Positions 22,447 through 33,131 of a DNA stretch of 64,000 nt are shown here, in pieces. A model generated the notes under the pieces. It did not search any database, was not told the origin of the DNA, and saw nothing but the letters and a program-made list of their open reading frames with translations. A program made the translations under genes and the position numbers. Every line of letters starts with the position of its first letter. The stretch's first letter is position 1. The stretch lies in the NCBI GenBank assembly GCA_002104905.1, contig MCFE01000288.1, forward strand, positions 39,008 to 103,007, in the 5' to 3' direction. The stretch comes from Basidiobolus meristosporus CBS 931.73. Taxonomy: Eukaryota > Basidiobolomycota > Basidiobolomycetes > Basidiobolales > Basidiobolaceae.

Positions 22447-23500
22447 TTGGGTATCAGAGATCAGAATCTATACAAGTTGACTTATTATCCATCATATTTG
22501 GAAGCCAATATAAGTAACTTATATGAAGAAACACCAATCCTTTGCCACTGGAGATATGGGCACATCAATTTTGAGTATTTGTGCAGAATGATCAAAGACC
22601 AGCCAATATCTGGTGTAAGAGTTGATATCCCCGCTATTTTGGAACACTGTGAAGCCTGCATATATGGGAAATAAGCCAGACAACTGTTCAAGAGCTCTGG
22701 GTTAGTCAAAATTAAGAAAATATCAAATCTAATTCACTCAGATCTGTGTGGACCTATGCAAAATTTATCCTTGGGCAGGATGAAGTATTCAATCACTTTT
22801 ATTGATGATTATACAAGGTACACGTAGATCTGCTTCATGGAGAGAAAAGAAGAAGCCCTGGCCAAGCCCAGAGAGCTTAAAGCCAAGGTGGAGAGAGAAA
22901 CTGGTGAAAAAATCAAGAAAATATGCTCTGACAATGGTGGATAATATACCTCAAAACTCTTCATCCACTTCTACAAAACTAATGGGATAAAGCAAGAGAC
23001 TACAGTCCACACTCCCCTCAGCAAAATGAAGTAGCAGAATATGCTAACAGAACAAAAATTGATATGGCAAGATCCATGATCCATGATTGATAATTATCCT
23101 ACAATTTTTGGGCAGAATGAGTTGCTACAGCTGTATACCTTAAGAATAGGAGTTACATCAGGATACTTTGTGATTCTGCCTCATTTCAAGCATGGTACTG
23201 ATACATACCAAGTGCAGAAAATCTAATGATATCTGGGTGTACAGCATATGCCAAGAAACTACCTGAAAATCAGTCATAATTAGAGCCAAAAAGTGTAAAA
23301 TGCATGTTTTTGGGCCACTGCATTGCAAGTGAAGCATGCAGTCTCTACATTACCAAAGCAAAGAAGCTAATCAAGTCCAGGGATGTGTTGTTTGAAGAAA
23401 ATTCAAAAATTTCACAAAAAATGACATCAGATGATGACAAAAATGTGATCACAAGTACACCAATTGTCAGGTTTGAAGCAGAGCAAAATAATTAAGATCT
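22447..23500 (+). pseudogene. CopF-1 integrase and linker
   Basis: The pre-integrase and zinc region is open in 22447-22674 ('LCHWRYGHINFEYLCRMI', 'HCEACIYGK'), followed by a stop. The catalytic core continues in changing frames to about 23250, then the linker 'CMFLGHCIASEACSLYITKAKKLIKSRDVLFEENS'. Degraded. Confidence 0.8.
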
Positions 23501-24289
23501 TTTCATCACAGAGGACTCTACAACTATGGTTCAGCCTGAATTAGTGCCCAGGTATGTCCCAGAAGTGATCAATCCTGTAACAAATGCCTGGAGATCCAAT
23601 TGGACAAGAAATAGCCCAAATTACTTTTACAATGAGGGTACAAACTTAGACCATGCCTATTCAGTCCATATTTATGAACCCCAGACTGTTAAAGAGGCTC
23701 TAAATAGCCCTCAGACAAGGTTTTGGTGATCTGCAATGACTGAGGAATATCAGGCCCTGATGGAAAATCAAACTTGATACTTAGTCAATTTACCAATCAA
23801 CCAAAAATCAGTTGGATGCAGAAGGGTCATCAAGACACTATACAGGGCTGATGTTACAATTAGAAGATACTAACCAAGACTTGTGGCCAAGGAATGCTCA
23901 AACAAAAGGACTTGACTATACTGAGACCTTTGCACCGGTTGCCAAGTTTAATTCCATTGGATTGATATTGGCTATTGCAGCCAAATATAAGTTTTTGATT
24001 CATGAAATGGATGTAAGAACTCTATTTTGAATGGAGAACTTGATGAGGAAGTGTATATGAACCAATCTGATGGGTTTGTTGACCAAAATAAACCCAATTT
24101 AGTCTGCAAGCTCAAAAATTCTCTATATGGTCTCAAATATTCACCAAGAGCCTGGATTTGCAAGATAGGTTCATATTTAGATACTTTGAGTTTCAAAAGG
24201 AGTAATGCTGACTATAGTATATACTATAATCCAGATAGAGCAAATCCAGTTCTATTAGCTCTATATGTGGATGATCTTATTATAGCTGC
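23501..24289 (+). pseudogene. CopF-1 reverse transcriptase, N-terminal part
   Basis: RT blocks 'ETFAPVAKFNSIGLILAIAAKYKFLIHEMDV', 'LKNSLYGLKYSPRAW' and 'LALYVDDLIIAA' are visible; the catalytic YVDD is intact. Stops and one frameshift near 24030 break it. The frame runs into GyA-2 at 24290 and resumes at 27352. Confidence 0.83.
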
Positions 24290-24303
24290 TGTGGTGGTGT
24301 ATA

Positions 24304-24764
24304 TTGTCAGGCTCCTTATCTTCTTCTATAAAAAGTTGTGTCTTCTGGCAAGCAGTATGTGTCCTCTTATTGTTGGGTGTTACCCCACAGAATGTTGATT
24401 GTAGTCCTGGGTTTGATCCCTGAATAGTGTACCACACTGACCCATCAGAATAGTTGGTAGTTGTAGCCTTAGTACTGGTCTTCCATGGTCTGCCTAACAG
24501 AAGGTCAAAGTTTGCCTTCTGGCAGATAAAGAGGGGAAGCCAGACCTTGATTCCTTGTACCTCAATAGAGAACTTGTGCACAACACCATGGAGTGGGCTA
24601 GATCCCAAGCTTGCATCAGTTGTGTTCCATGCAATATCTCTGTAAACAGGCAGTAGCTCCTTGCTTTTAAGTGTCTTCCAGAAGTCTAGCGGCATAACAC
24701 AAATCTCTGAGCCACAGTCAATATGGCAGTCAACAGGGTCATCATATATATACCCTTTCACCAC
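24304..24764 (-). pseudogene. GyA-2 aspartic protease
   Basis: The retropepsin region 'VDCHIDCGSEICVMPLDFWKTL' and 'FDLLLGRPWKTSTKA'. The active-site motif in GyA-1 is DSGSE; here serine is cysteine. An open frame of 167 codons spans it, but the rest of Pol is deleted. Confidence 0.8.
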
Positions 24765-26132
24765 AGCAGTTGCACAGAGTAAAAGGTCTTGTACTTAGTA
24801 GTGTTGTCATCCTTTTGGTGGTCTTCATGGTTTGTCTGAATTATATGGGTGTCCATATGTTCAACAGCTTGTCTTCTTGTTCTAAGCTGCTCATCAAAGG
24901 TCTTCCTAACAGACACTGATACACCCATGATTTCTCCAACCAACACAGTGGGGTTCTGCTTCAGCAGCTTCTCAGTAACCAGTTGAGGGCTTCAGTAGCC
25001 TGCTATCTTTGAGGTCATCTGAGGGTGAGGCAATGGGTCATGGGTGGGCAGTATTCCAGGCCTCTTGTCAATGATAACCTCAGGCTCTTCATACCGTGGT
25101 CTTCTAAGGATAGGCTTGGCAGGTTCTTCAGGAATATGTCTCTTAGTAGCAAAGGCAGCTACTTTGTATTTTCTGTTGTCAGGGCTGCTTGGACTCACTT
25201 TATCTGTCTCAATAGGGGCATCAACAGTAATCTTTTAGTTGCTGAGTCAGATTTCTGGAAAAGGGCTCTCATTCTCCCTCTTTGGAAATTAGTGGGAATC
25301 CTTTTTCCTTCCTTTCAGCAAGCATTCCATCAGCATCAAACTGCACTGTTCCTTCTCTAAGTAGCTGGCTAAGCTCTGAGCATTCTTGTCTGGCATGCTG
25401 AGTAGAGTCACACCAAATGCAGTGTCTGGGTAAAGGTCTTTGGCCCTCAGTAGCTACCTCAGCTGAGCCATTAATCTTGAGGGCTAGCTTTTGTAGCTGT
25501 TCAGCAAGTTGGTCAATTCTGTTGGTAGTGTAGGTCTGATTGTCAGGAACAGCACTCTTTGGCGCCTTGGTTGACTGGTCAGGCTGATTAGATGTCAGGA
25601 GTCTCCTTAAGGTAGAAGTTTGCTTTGCCTCTAGGAGTAAACATTTCATCTCTGCAAAGCAAGGAATGCCAGACTTGTCATCTTTGGCTGCATGTAAGTC
25701 AACTTTCCTTGCCAAGTCCTGGGGAAGCCCTTGTGAAAGGTATAGTGTCATGGTAAACTTAGTTATAGCCGGGGACTCTAGGAGTGGCTTGGCCATATCT
25801 TCATACTATTGAATGAACTCCTCAAGTGGTAGCTTGGAAAGTCCCGTCCTTCCAAAGTGTCTAAGGTCTTCAATTCCATAGTATATTTGGGGTCTACCAT
25901 ACTTGGTCTGTTGCTAGGTCTTCAATAAGCCTCAGTCAGTGAGAATGTCTCCTTGTCTGAGAAGCTTAGTGGTAATATCATTGGTGCAGTAGTAGGGGAA
26001 GTCTTCAGCCATTTCTTGCTCAGATAGGCTGCACATCTTGCAGAGCTTCTCCCACTGAAATATGAAGCTTTCCATATTCTTTACATCAAACTGTGGGGCT
26101 CCATGTGAGAGTGGTAATGGCATAGAGCTCAT
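24765..26132 (-). pseudogene. GyA-2 Gag, frameshifted
   Basis: Begins MSSMPLPLSHGAPQFD at 26132 and matches the open 458-codon Gag of GyA-1 (47349-48725). Broken into at least four frames. The CCHC knuckle HCIWCDSTQHARQEC is intact. At the Gag-protease junction it keeps the in-frame reading 'TTKYKTFYSV', unlike GyA-1 and GyA-3. Confidence 0.83.
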
Positions 26133-26251
26133 TTTGGGGTAGGTAGGATGGTGTTGTAGTCTTGATAATATTGGTAGTCACTTTTCAATAAATGGGTAAT
26201 GGCTCAAATTTTCAGGTAAATCTTGTTGGGTCCTAGGGAGCTTGTATGAAA

Positions 26252-26269
26252 CCCCCATGTTGGGTGCCA
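26252..26269 (-). other. GyA-2 primer binding site
   Basis: The minus strand reads TTGGCACCCAACATGGGGGT next to the 5' LTR. It is the same site as in GyA-1 and GyA-3; TGG at the start fits a tRNA 3' CCA end. Confidence 0.75.
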
Positions 26270-26273
26270 AATA

Positions 26274-27347
26274 TGTGGCGGTGTATAAGTCCTAAGGGCA
26301 AAATCCAGCCAACATTTCTCAAGAGTGAATGTGTCTGGGGTGTTCACTGGGTGCAATAACCTCTGGCAAAGCTTGCTAGGAATACTGGGCCTTTTGTCTA
26401 ATCTAATGTGAAGGGGGATAAAGCCTCAAGCTTGTCAAGGGAAAACTAATCAGCTACAATCCCCAACCTAGTTGGCATCTTAACAAAAGCTTATAATGGC
26501 TTCAATGTCCTTTGAGATGACAGTGTACTAAAGCTTCCAAAGTCAAAACAACTGTAAACTGCACCAACAGGGACTTGATAAGAATGCAGCTTTGACCAAT
26601 AGTTACACAAGACAGAAAAGTGTCTTTGCCGGTACAAGAACAAACTTGGGAAAACAATCAAATATAATAAAATGTACCAACTCTGAGTATTTCTCACAAG
26701 TAGTGCCTCCAAAGTCAATTGGCTGTCAGCGTGGTTTCCTGGGAGTATTGTCAGGTCTGAGTCAGAAAATAGTGGTAATAGGCAGCGGTGATCTCACTAT
26801 TCAATAAGTTGGAATATTGGCAGAGGGATCATTTATTTTAAGGGATAGCCTCCCTTATATACTTTTTGCCGCTCAAATTTTTGCTAGAAAATACTTTCCA
26901 GAAGTTTAAAGAAGGTAGTAGACAGCCAATCATGTCATTGTGTACTAAAATAACTCAAATTCTTGGCGGATTGTTCCATGAGACATAGCAGTACCTAGCC
27001 AATCAGATAGTGTAATATGAAACCTCTGTGTCATGTAGTTACCTTATATGGTAGTAGGATATGAGGGTTATGAAACCAGGATGGCCACATGACATAGGCT
27101 CAGTTGGGGATACTTGCCTTATATGGTTAATGTCTAATCTTGGCATCTTGGCAAGGAATAGGAATAGCTTGTGCAATGAGTAAATAGTGACAAATAGTTT
27201 GCCAGGTCACATAGTAATAATCACATAGGCAGATAGAAAATATTGCAATTTGGGACAATAGTAATATATGGGGGTAATCCTTTTTAGGGAAGTGAACCTA
27301 TGGGAATGAGCACATCTGCCGGTGGGTGTCACTGTGAACCCACTACA
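26274..27347 (-). repeat. GyA-2 5' LTR
   Basis: An LTR of about 1.07 kb from TGTGGCGGTGTATAAG to CCCACTACA on the plus strand. It is the most diverged GyA LTR in the window, with many changes in the central part. Confidence 0.85.
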
Positions 27348-27351
27348 CCGC

Positions 27352-27707
27352 CAATAACACTGAAACATTGAAAGAGACTAAATCCAGCCTATCTAAGGAG
27401 TTCAAGATGTAGCAATATGGTTAAGAAAGCTTCTTACAGATTTAGGCCAATGTCAAAAATGCTTATTACTTTATTTCACAAAAATCAAGGTTGTATAATA
27501 TTAGGTAGAAATCCAACTTTACATGCTGGAACTAAGCATATAGATGTTAGACATCATTTCATACGTGAGGCTATAGAGAATAACTTAGTTAGCTTAGCTT
27601 ACTGTCCTACAGATGAAATGATTGCAGACATTTCTACCGAACCCTTAGCTAGAGACAAGTTTGAATATCTCAGGTCAAAATTAGGACTGGTTAGCATCAA
27701 CAATTAG
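27352..27707 (+). pseudogene. CopF-1 RNase H, C-terminal part
   Basis: The copia RNase H end 'NPTLHAGTKHIDVRHHFIREAIENNLVSLAYCPTDEMIADISTEPLARDKFEYLRSKLGL', open from 27417. It is the continuation of the RT cut at 24289, with a gap because the RT C-terminus and most of RNase H are missing. A polypurine-like GCTGAGTGGGAG precedes the LTR. Confidence 0.82.
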
Positions 27708-27718
27708 CTGAGTGGGAG

Positions 27719-28745
27719 TGTTGTAGAAATTTGTAATTCCACCTAAATATTCACCTAACTTAGTCACTTAGATCACTACCTTCATATCCTATAGAATACT
27801 GACCAAATTCCTTGTTGGGATTAACTTTGAGTATTTTCACCAAAATACCAGGTACTAAAAACATGAAAATTCTCAAAGTAATCCAAATAGCCCCACACTT
27901 TGCACATATGTTCTTGGGACCTTTCTTAACCTATTCTACATGTTTGCTATACCAAGACCATGCAAAAGTATAAATACTACTTTTACATTCAATAATCATT
28001 AAGTGAAAACCACATAAGCTACTTGTTCTCCCAAGCACTTCCAATATTTCCAAGACTCTTACAACATTTTGTGTGCTTGTTATGCCAAGGCCATGTAAAA
28101 GTATAAAGACTACCTTTAGATTCAATAAATCACTAAGTGAAAAATGCACAATCCACTTGTCCTCCCAATCACTTCCAATATCTCAGTCATGCTCACATTA
28201 CATCCCTGGTGTCAATTATCTAGCCAAATCAAGTCAGTGAAGAAATCCCAGTTCCTTCAGAAAGTTCTATTACATTCTAGCACCTTCTTGAAATCTCCAA
28301 GTCAATGTTACACAATTGATCATTCTATGGAAGCATACCATTTGAGTTTATGTGGTCCCATGCCAAATATAGTAACTACATGCCACATGACCTAGTTACA
28401 TGATCTGCTGACCCCTGACATATCTCCATGTGATATTCCAGTCTGTTCTTTAGTATATTCTATCTTGGCACACTTACTGTGCCTTACCCCAGAACCCAAT
28501 CAGTATTAGCCAATATCTCTTAGCATCCATATTGCCAAAAATTATATATTGTCCAATCCCCCCTTAAGTATTCCTCAGTTCAATAAACACAGGTCTTGAA
28601 TAAACAGCCTTGCCTTGGAAATCTGTCTTGCCTTGGAAACACATCTTGCCTTGTTGATCCATGCCTAAGTCCTTTCCTGGTCCTGCCTTGCCTAGCTCTA
28701 CTCTCCTGGCTTGTGTCTATTTATAACAATCTCCAAACCCTTATA
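27719..28745 (+). repeat. CopF LTR shared by CopF-1 (3') and CopF-2 (5')
   Basis: Starts TGTTGTAGAAATTTG after the CopF-1 polypurine tract and ends near 28745, just before the primer site GGTTATGAGCCCC and the CopF-2 gag. It therefore serves as the 3' LTR of one copy and the 5' LTR of the next. It contains a tandem duplication of about 130 bp (about 27944-28071 and 28072-28195). The exact 3' boundary is uncertain because no clear CA terminus is visible. Confidence 0.78.
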
Positions 28746-28779
28746 GATGGTTATGAGCCCCAAGCTGTCACTCTTGGCA

Positions 28780-29065
28780 ATGTCTACTACTGCTATTACT
28801 GGAACTTTTCCCTCTGCTGAAAAGTTGGATGGATCTAACTACCAAGTGTGGAAGGTGAAGATGGAGATGCTGTTACAAGAGAGAGGCCTTTTAGATATTG
28901 TCATGGGCAAAGAATGCCCTCCTAAAAATGTGGGAGAGGAAGCCTAAAAGTACCAGAAGAAAGAACAAAGTGCCTTTAACTGCATTTGCCTTAATGTTAA
29001 GGGCAAATTGCTAATTCAATGCTCAAGAGCAAAAAAGGCAAAGAATGCCTGGAAGGCATTGAAAG
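28780..29065 (+). pseudogene. CopF-2 Gag, N-terminal part
   Basis: Starts MSTTAITGTFPSAEKLDGSNYQVWKVKMEM at 28780; I prefer this ATG to the one at 28747, which overlaps the primer site. The Gag N-terminal domain is typical of copia (DUF4219/UBN2 type). A stop follows 'VGEEA'; the frame then continues to 'KAKNAWKALK' at the GyC junction. Confidence 0.82.
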
Positions 29066-30429
29066 TGTTGTGTTGTATTATGATTAGTTTGGGGTTTGTT
29101 CTACATTGTACAGGCTAATCAACAATATACAACAACTTCCAGTATGCTAATACTGAAATAGTTAACTGAGAGCTTGATATACCAATAGAAGATATAACAT
29201 TCACTAATATCCTCAATCTTAGGCTCAAAATATACTTTAAGCAGTGTTTCTCACTTCTACAGTAGTGTTCTGACCTTCTGTTGACTAATGGGCTTATTTA
29301 CTTCTATAGTAATGTTTCTTAATCTGGAAGTTATTTTCCTTTCTGAGATAATATTTCCTAATATGGAAGTTCCTTAACTCCCCTTTAACCTAAAGGGGTG
29401 TGTACTAGAAGTCTCTAAAGGGGTCTTTAGAGTAAAGGGGCTTCTTAGAGGGGACTTTTCCTACAGAAAAGTGGTAGTTTCTTGTAGAACTTAGATGGGA
29501 TTCTCTTGAGCTTTGCAGTCTCTGTACTGATGTAATACCTGTCAAAGTCAGAATACTCAACAGTGCAAGTGATGCAGGGGAACTCTTATAACCTTTAAAC
29601 TTGTAATTTTAGTGTGGAAACTCTGGAAAGAGAGGCTCTCCTTTGTTTTTTAGCTGGGGAAGTCATGTATATGAAATTTCTGAAGGATCAGAGCTTTTGG
29701 GCAATTGCGCTGTAGTGGGGTGACAGTGACACCCACTGACAGATGTGCTCATTCCCTTATTTTCTACTTCCCTATATCTCTACTACACTTATTTTAGTTT
29801 TATCCCATTTGTCTTACCCAATCAGTACTATCCCATAAGCCGGTTGACTATCACACCTGCTTACCTTATTAGACTTGTTCCACTGTACCGTGCCAGGGCG
29901 TGCGGTGTGATCCGCGGTTGTAAAGAATGATTGGGTGCAATATTATAGCTACCAGAAGGAAGGATTGTTCTTGGACAATTTCGCACTATGTGGGACAATC
30001 TTGCACACTATGGCACAATCTGACACGATGAGGTTGGAACGGATGATTGCGCTCACTCCAATTGGATGGTATCTCAGTGGTTAATTGGTCCAAAAGTATC
30101 CTGAAGCTGGCAGCCCCCAATTGGCTCATTGACTACAAAAAAAGCTACCTGATTTGCCATCAAATATCCCATTTTGCTCATTGAGCAAGTAAATCCCTGA
30201 TCCTAGTGATTGGACAAGGTGTCATAGCCAGCACGCAAGCAATCATGTAGGTGCAAAACAGATCCAATAGCTGCACTGGTATTACAGATGACGTATATAT
30301 ATGCAGAGTGTTTATTTATAGGGGTACTGCCTCAAATGTGAGACAATCTTGATATTACTTATATCAAAAATTTGATGATCACTGATTTGCAACGGCTCGA
30401 TTCTGATTGCAAAAAAAAAGGGTTGTCGG

Positions 30430-31500
30430 TGTGGTGGTGTATAAGTCCAAGGGAGAGATACGTCCAACACTTCTCAAGTGTTTTGTGTGTGGGGTGTTCA
30501 CTGGGTGCGATAACCTCTGGCAAAAGCTTGCTAGGAATACTTGGGTTCTGTCTCTAATCTAATGTGAAGGGGAATAAAGCCACAAGCTTGTCAAGGGAAA
30601 ACTATTGAGCTACAATCCCCAACTTAGTTGGCGTCTTAACAAAAGTATGTGCTGGGTTCAGCGTCCTTTGAGATGACAATGTACTAAAGCTTCCAAAGTC
30701 AAAACAACTGTAAACTCCACCAGCAGGGACTTGATAAGAATGCAGCTTTGGTCAATAGTTACAAAGACAGAAAAGTATCTTTGCCTGTACAAGAACAAAC
30801 TTGGGAAAGAATCAAATATAATAAAAGATACCTACTCTGAGTATTCCTCACAAGTAGTGCCTCCAAGGTCAGTTGGCTGTCAGCGCGGTTTCCTGGGAGT
30901 GTCCTGTGGTCTAGGGTTGGAAGTTCAGGTAGCAGCAGGTAGCAGTGATCACACTAATCAACAAGTCGGTATATTGATAAAAGGGATGATGATTTATTGT
31001 TGAGGGATAGCCTCCCTTATATACTTTTCTCACTGGCTAAGTGATTACTAATCAAGGTGTTCCAGAAGGTTCCGGAGATCAATAGAAATCTTAATGACAT
31101 CAGAATGACCTAAGAATGTTCTAAGTAGGTGCCGGAAGGTTCTAAGAGGCACAGCACATCCAACCAATCAGGAATCAGTATTCTGAAACCTGTGTAACAT
31201 GGGGATACCATATATGGTATGGAAATGGTAGGGATGGTGACACGGGCTGATCATGTGTCACGGGTACTGGCGCGGGTACTTGCCTAATATAGAAGTACTT
31301 ATAGCTAGTAATCTTACATAAAGTGAGGGGTAACTTATGCAATAAGGTAAGCAGGTGTGATAGTCAACCGGCTTATGGGATAGTACTGATTGGGTAAGAC
31401 AAATGGGATAAAACTAAAATAAGTGTAGTAGAGATATAGGGAAGTAGAAAATAAGGGAATGAGCACATCTGTCAGTGGGTGTCACTGTCACCCCACTACA
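30430..31500 (-). repeat. Solo GyA LTR inside Ha3
   Basis: 1071 bp, TGTGGTGGTG...CCCACTACA on the plus strand, the reverse of the surrounding solo LTR. TCGG is duplicated exactly (30426-30429, 31501-31504). It lies about 40 bp past the accessory gene stop and so leaves both Ha3 genes whole. By nesting it is among the youngest insertions here. Confidence 0.9.
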
Positions 31501-31540
31501 TCGGGGTCATTACAAATGTGAGTAATTCAAAGCGATCGCA

Positions 31541-32869
31541 TCATCTTCTCCTGGATTTTTTTCTCACAGGGATTACTACTGAAGCATTTGGTAGTGACTC
31601 ACTTTGCACACCTATACTACTTCCTGGCTGACTATCATCTTGGCTACTTGTGTATTTGTAGTCAGTATTTTGCCTCCTAGTTGATGAGTGCGATGCTACA
31701 GCTTGGCCGCGCTGAATTGCTCCAACTGAACCAACTGAACTGGCCTGTAGTGCCACGTGCTGACGCATTCTTTTACTTGCCAAGGGCTCCGGTGGTTGAG
31801 GCACTTCATGTTGGTCATCATCAGTCAGCTCACCAGAAGTAACTTGCTGATGGTCAGGCAAAATGGCACGCGCAGGCGCGCCTTGACGTGTTGAGATGGC
31901 CCTTGGCTGAGTTTGATGTGATGCTGCAAGTTGACGCGACTCGGTCTGCTCCAATGGACTTGTGTCTAAATGAGCAGTTTGGCAAGTTCTTGTAGTTTTG
32001 CTCTGAAGCGCGCGCGTTGACTTGAGGCAGGGCGTTCCGGTAAAGGGTGTTGGTGTACTCTGGACTGACGTGCGCCGGCGCGCTGTGGTTGCAAGAGATG
32101 GTAGGGAATCCAGCAAGGCATGCTGGCACAATCTGGATGATGTTGCTTGAGGTCTGTATTCTTCCTCCTGAAGCTCACCATCTGATTCCTCAAGGTATTC
32201 ACTTACCCTCTGTCTGATACTTTGGAGCTGTTGCCTGGATGAGTCCTGTGTATATTGCTCTCGGAAGCCACTTAGCTCTGCTAATATATCACGTAGTACA
32301 TTAGTCATTTGAGGCAAAAACTCATTCAAAATCTCTTTGGTTCCCAAAGTTGAGGCACAAACGGACGTGTCCGGCCTGTACTGTGCAAATTGCGCGCAAA
32401 ATTGCTCCCGCGCGGCTTCTTTGTCAAATCCCCTCACTCTCAGCTCATTCTTGATTTCAATACTTGTCTTGTTATATATCTTTTTACATACATTGGCTGG
32501 CATCTTGATGTAGAACTCATGCCACAGCTTTCTACTCAAATTCTTCCATCTTTGTCGACTCTCTGAGGTATCTAGTTCTGCTAGATTAATCAGTGGTGCC
32601 CAAATATCTGTATGAAGGCTCATCATAGACACTTGGGCCATACTAAAATCATTTGGTGAGAATTTGAACGGATCCAACATTGACTTTTTTGGTCCGGACC
32701 GCGCTTGTGAGCTGGGGGATGGGTTTGTCTGGGTTGTACTAAAGATGAGTTGAGGCTTGGTATGGGGACCATAGCAACGGATTTGGATACTTATACAGCC
32801 GTATATTGACATCAACCTGGTCTTATATGAAATATATATGAAAACTAATGTGATTGTTGAAATCTCCAC
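31541..32869 (-). CDS. Harbinger accessory protein (Ha3), 442 codons
   Basis: Full open frame; the homologues in Ha1, Ha2, Ha4 and Ha5 are broken or partial. In Harbinger elements the second protein is usually a DNA-binding partner that brings the transposase to DNA or the nucleus. Residues of about 105-165 ('RWKNLSRKLWHEFYIKMPANVC...ELRVRGFDKEAAREQF') may be a SANT/Myb-like fold; this is unproven. The C-terminal 200 residues are low-complexity, with several serine, threonine and histidine-rich stretches, ending in RKKSRRR. The true start may be an internal methionine such as MLDPFKF, because the first 70 residues look hydrophobic and unlike the rest. Confidence 0.8.
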   Translation of the reverse strand: MEISTITLVFIYISYKTRLMSIYGCISIQIRCYGPHTKPQLIFSTTQTNPSPSSQARSGPKKSMLDPFKFSPNDFSMAQVSMMSLHTDIWAPLINLAELDTSESRQRWKNLSRKLWHEFYIKMPANVCKKIYNKTSIEIKNELRVRGFDKEAAREQFCAQFAQYRPDTSVCASTLGTKEILNEFLPQMTNVLRDILAELSGFREQYTQDSSRQQLQSIRQRVSEYLEESDGELQEEEYRPQATSSRLCQHALLDSLPSLATTARRRTSVQSTPTPFTGTPCLKSTRALQSKTTRTCQTAHLDTSPLEQTESRQLAASHQTQPRAISTRQGAPARAILPDHQQVTSGELTDDDQHEVPQPPEPLASKRMRQHVALQASSVGSVGAIQRGQAVASHSSTRRQNTDYKYTSSQDDSQPGSSIGVQSESLPNASVVIPVRKKSRRR

Positions 32870-33131
32870 ATATTATGCATGATGCATCTTGGATCGCGTT
32901 GACACGGATCAGATCACATCAATCGCAGATTTCCTATTTGATTATAGACCTATGATTAAAGCATCAATAAAAGTATCAAGGCATTGTTTGCGGATGATTT
33001 TTGCAACATAATGATGGGATACGTGGCAATTGATGGAGACTTGACCATAATGTATTAAAAATCAGATAAATAAGGCGGATCGCGCCAAATCAATTCAAAC
33101 TGCCTTTATACAATCATCCACCAATTTTAAT
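32870..33131. promoter_or_regulatory. Divergent intergenic region of Ha3
   Basis: 262 bp between the two divergent start codons must hold both promoters if the genes are expressed. It is AT-rich, and no clear TATA element is evident at a fixed distance. The equivalent region in Ha2 is 6262-6523. Function is inferred from position only. Confidence 0.5.

Larger units (their letters stand above)
24290..27347 (-). mobile_element. Ty3/gypsy GyA-2, internally deleted
   Basis: A minus-strand GyA element holding a 5' LTR, primer site, gag and protease but no RT, RNase H or integrase. The left end keeps only the first 14 bases of the 3' LTR edge (TGTGGTGGTGTATA), joined to sequence just downstream of protease at a shared GGTGTATA. 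Flanks are CTGC (24286-24289) and CCGC (27348-27351), a 4-bp target duplication with one CpG change. Confidence 0.85.
21580..28745 (+). mobile_element. Ty1/copia retrotransposon CopF-1, 5'-truncated
   Basis: Parts 21580-24289 and 27352-28745 make one plus-strand copia: gag, protease, integrase, RT, RNase H, 3' LTR. It is split in the RT gene by GyA-2. The 5' end is missing. It starts with about 20 bases that match the end of a GyC LTR, at the same gag position where GyC lies in CopF-2. Confidence 0.85.

Noticed and set aside
30731-31003. Recurring frame of about 90 codons (MIRMQLWSIVTKTEKYLC...) seen at 30731, 34541, 38435, 43067, 49167, 52729 and 62524
   Set aside because: It lies within every GyA LTR on the strand opposite to element transcription. 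Its conservation follows from LTR repeat copying, not from protein function. I see no known motif.
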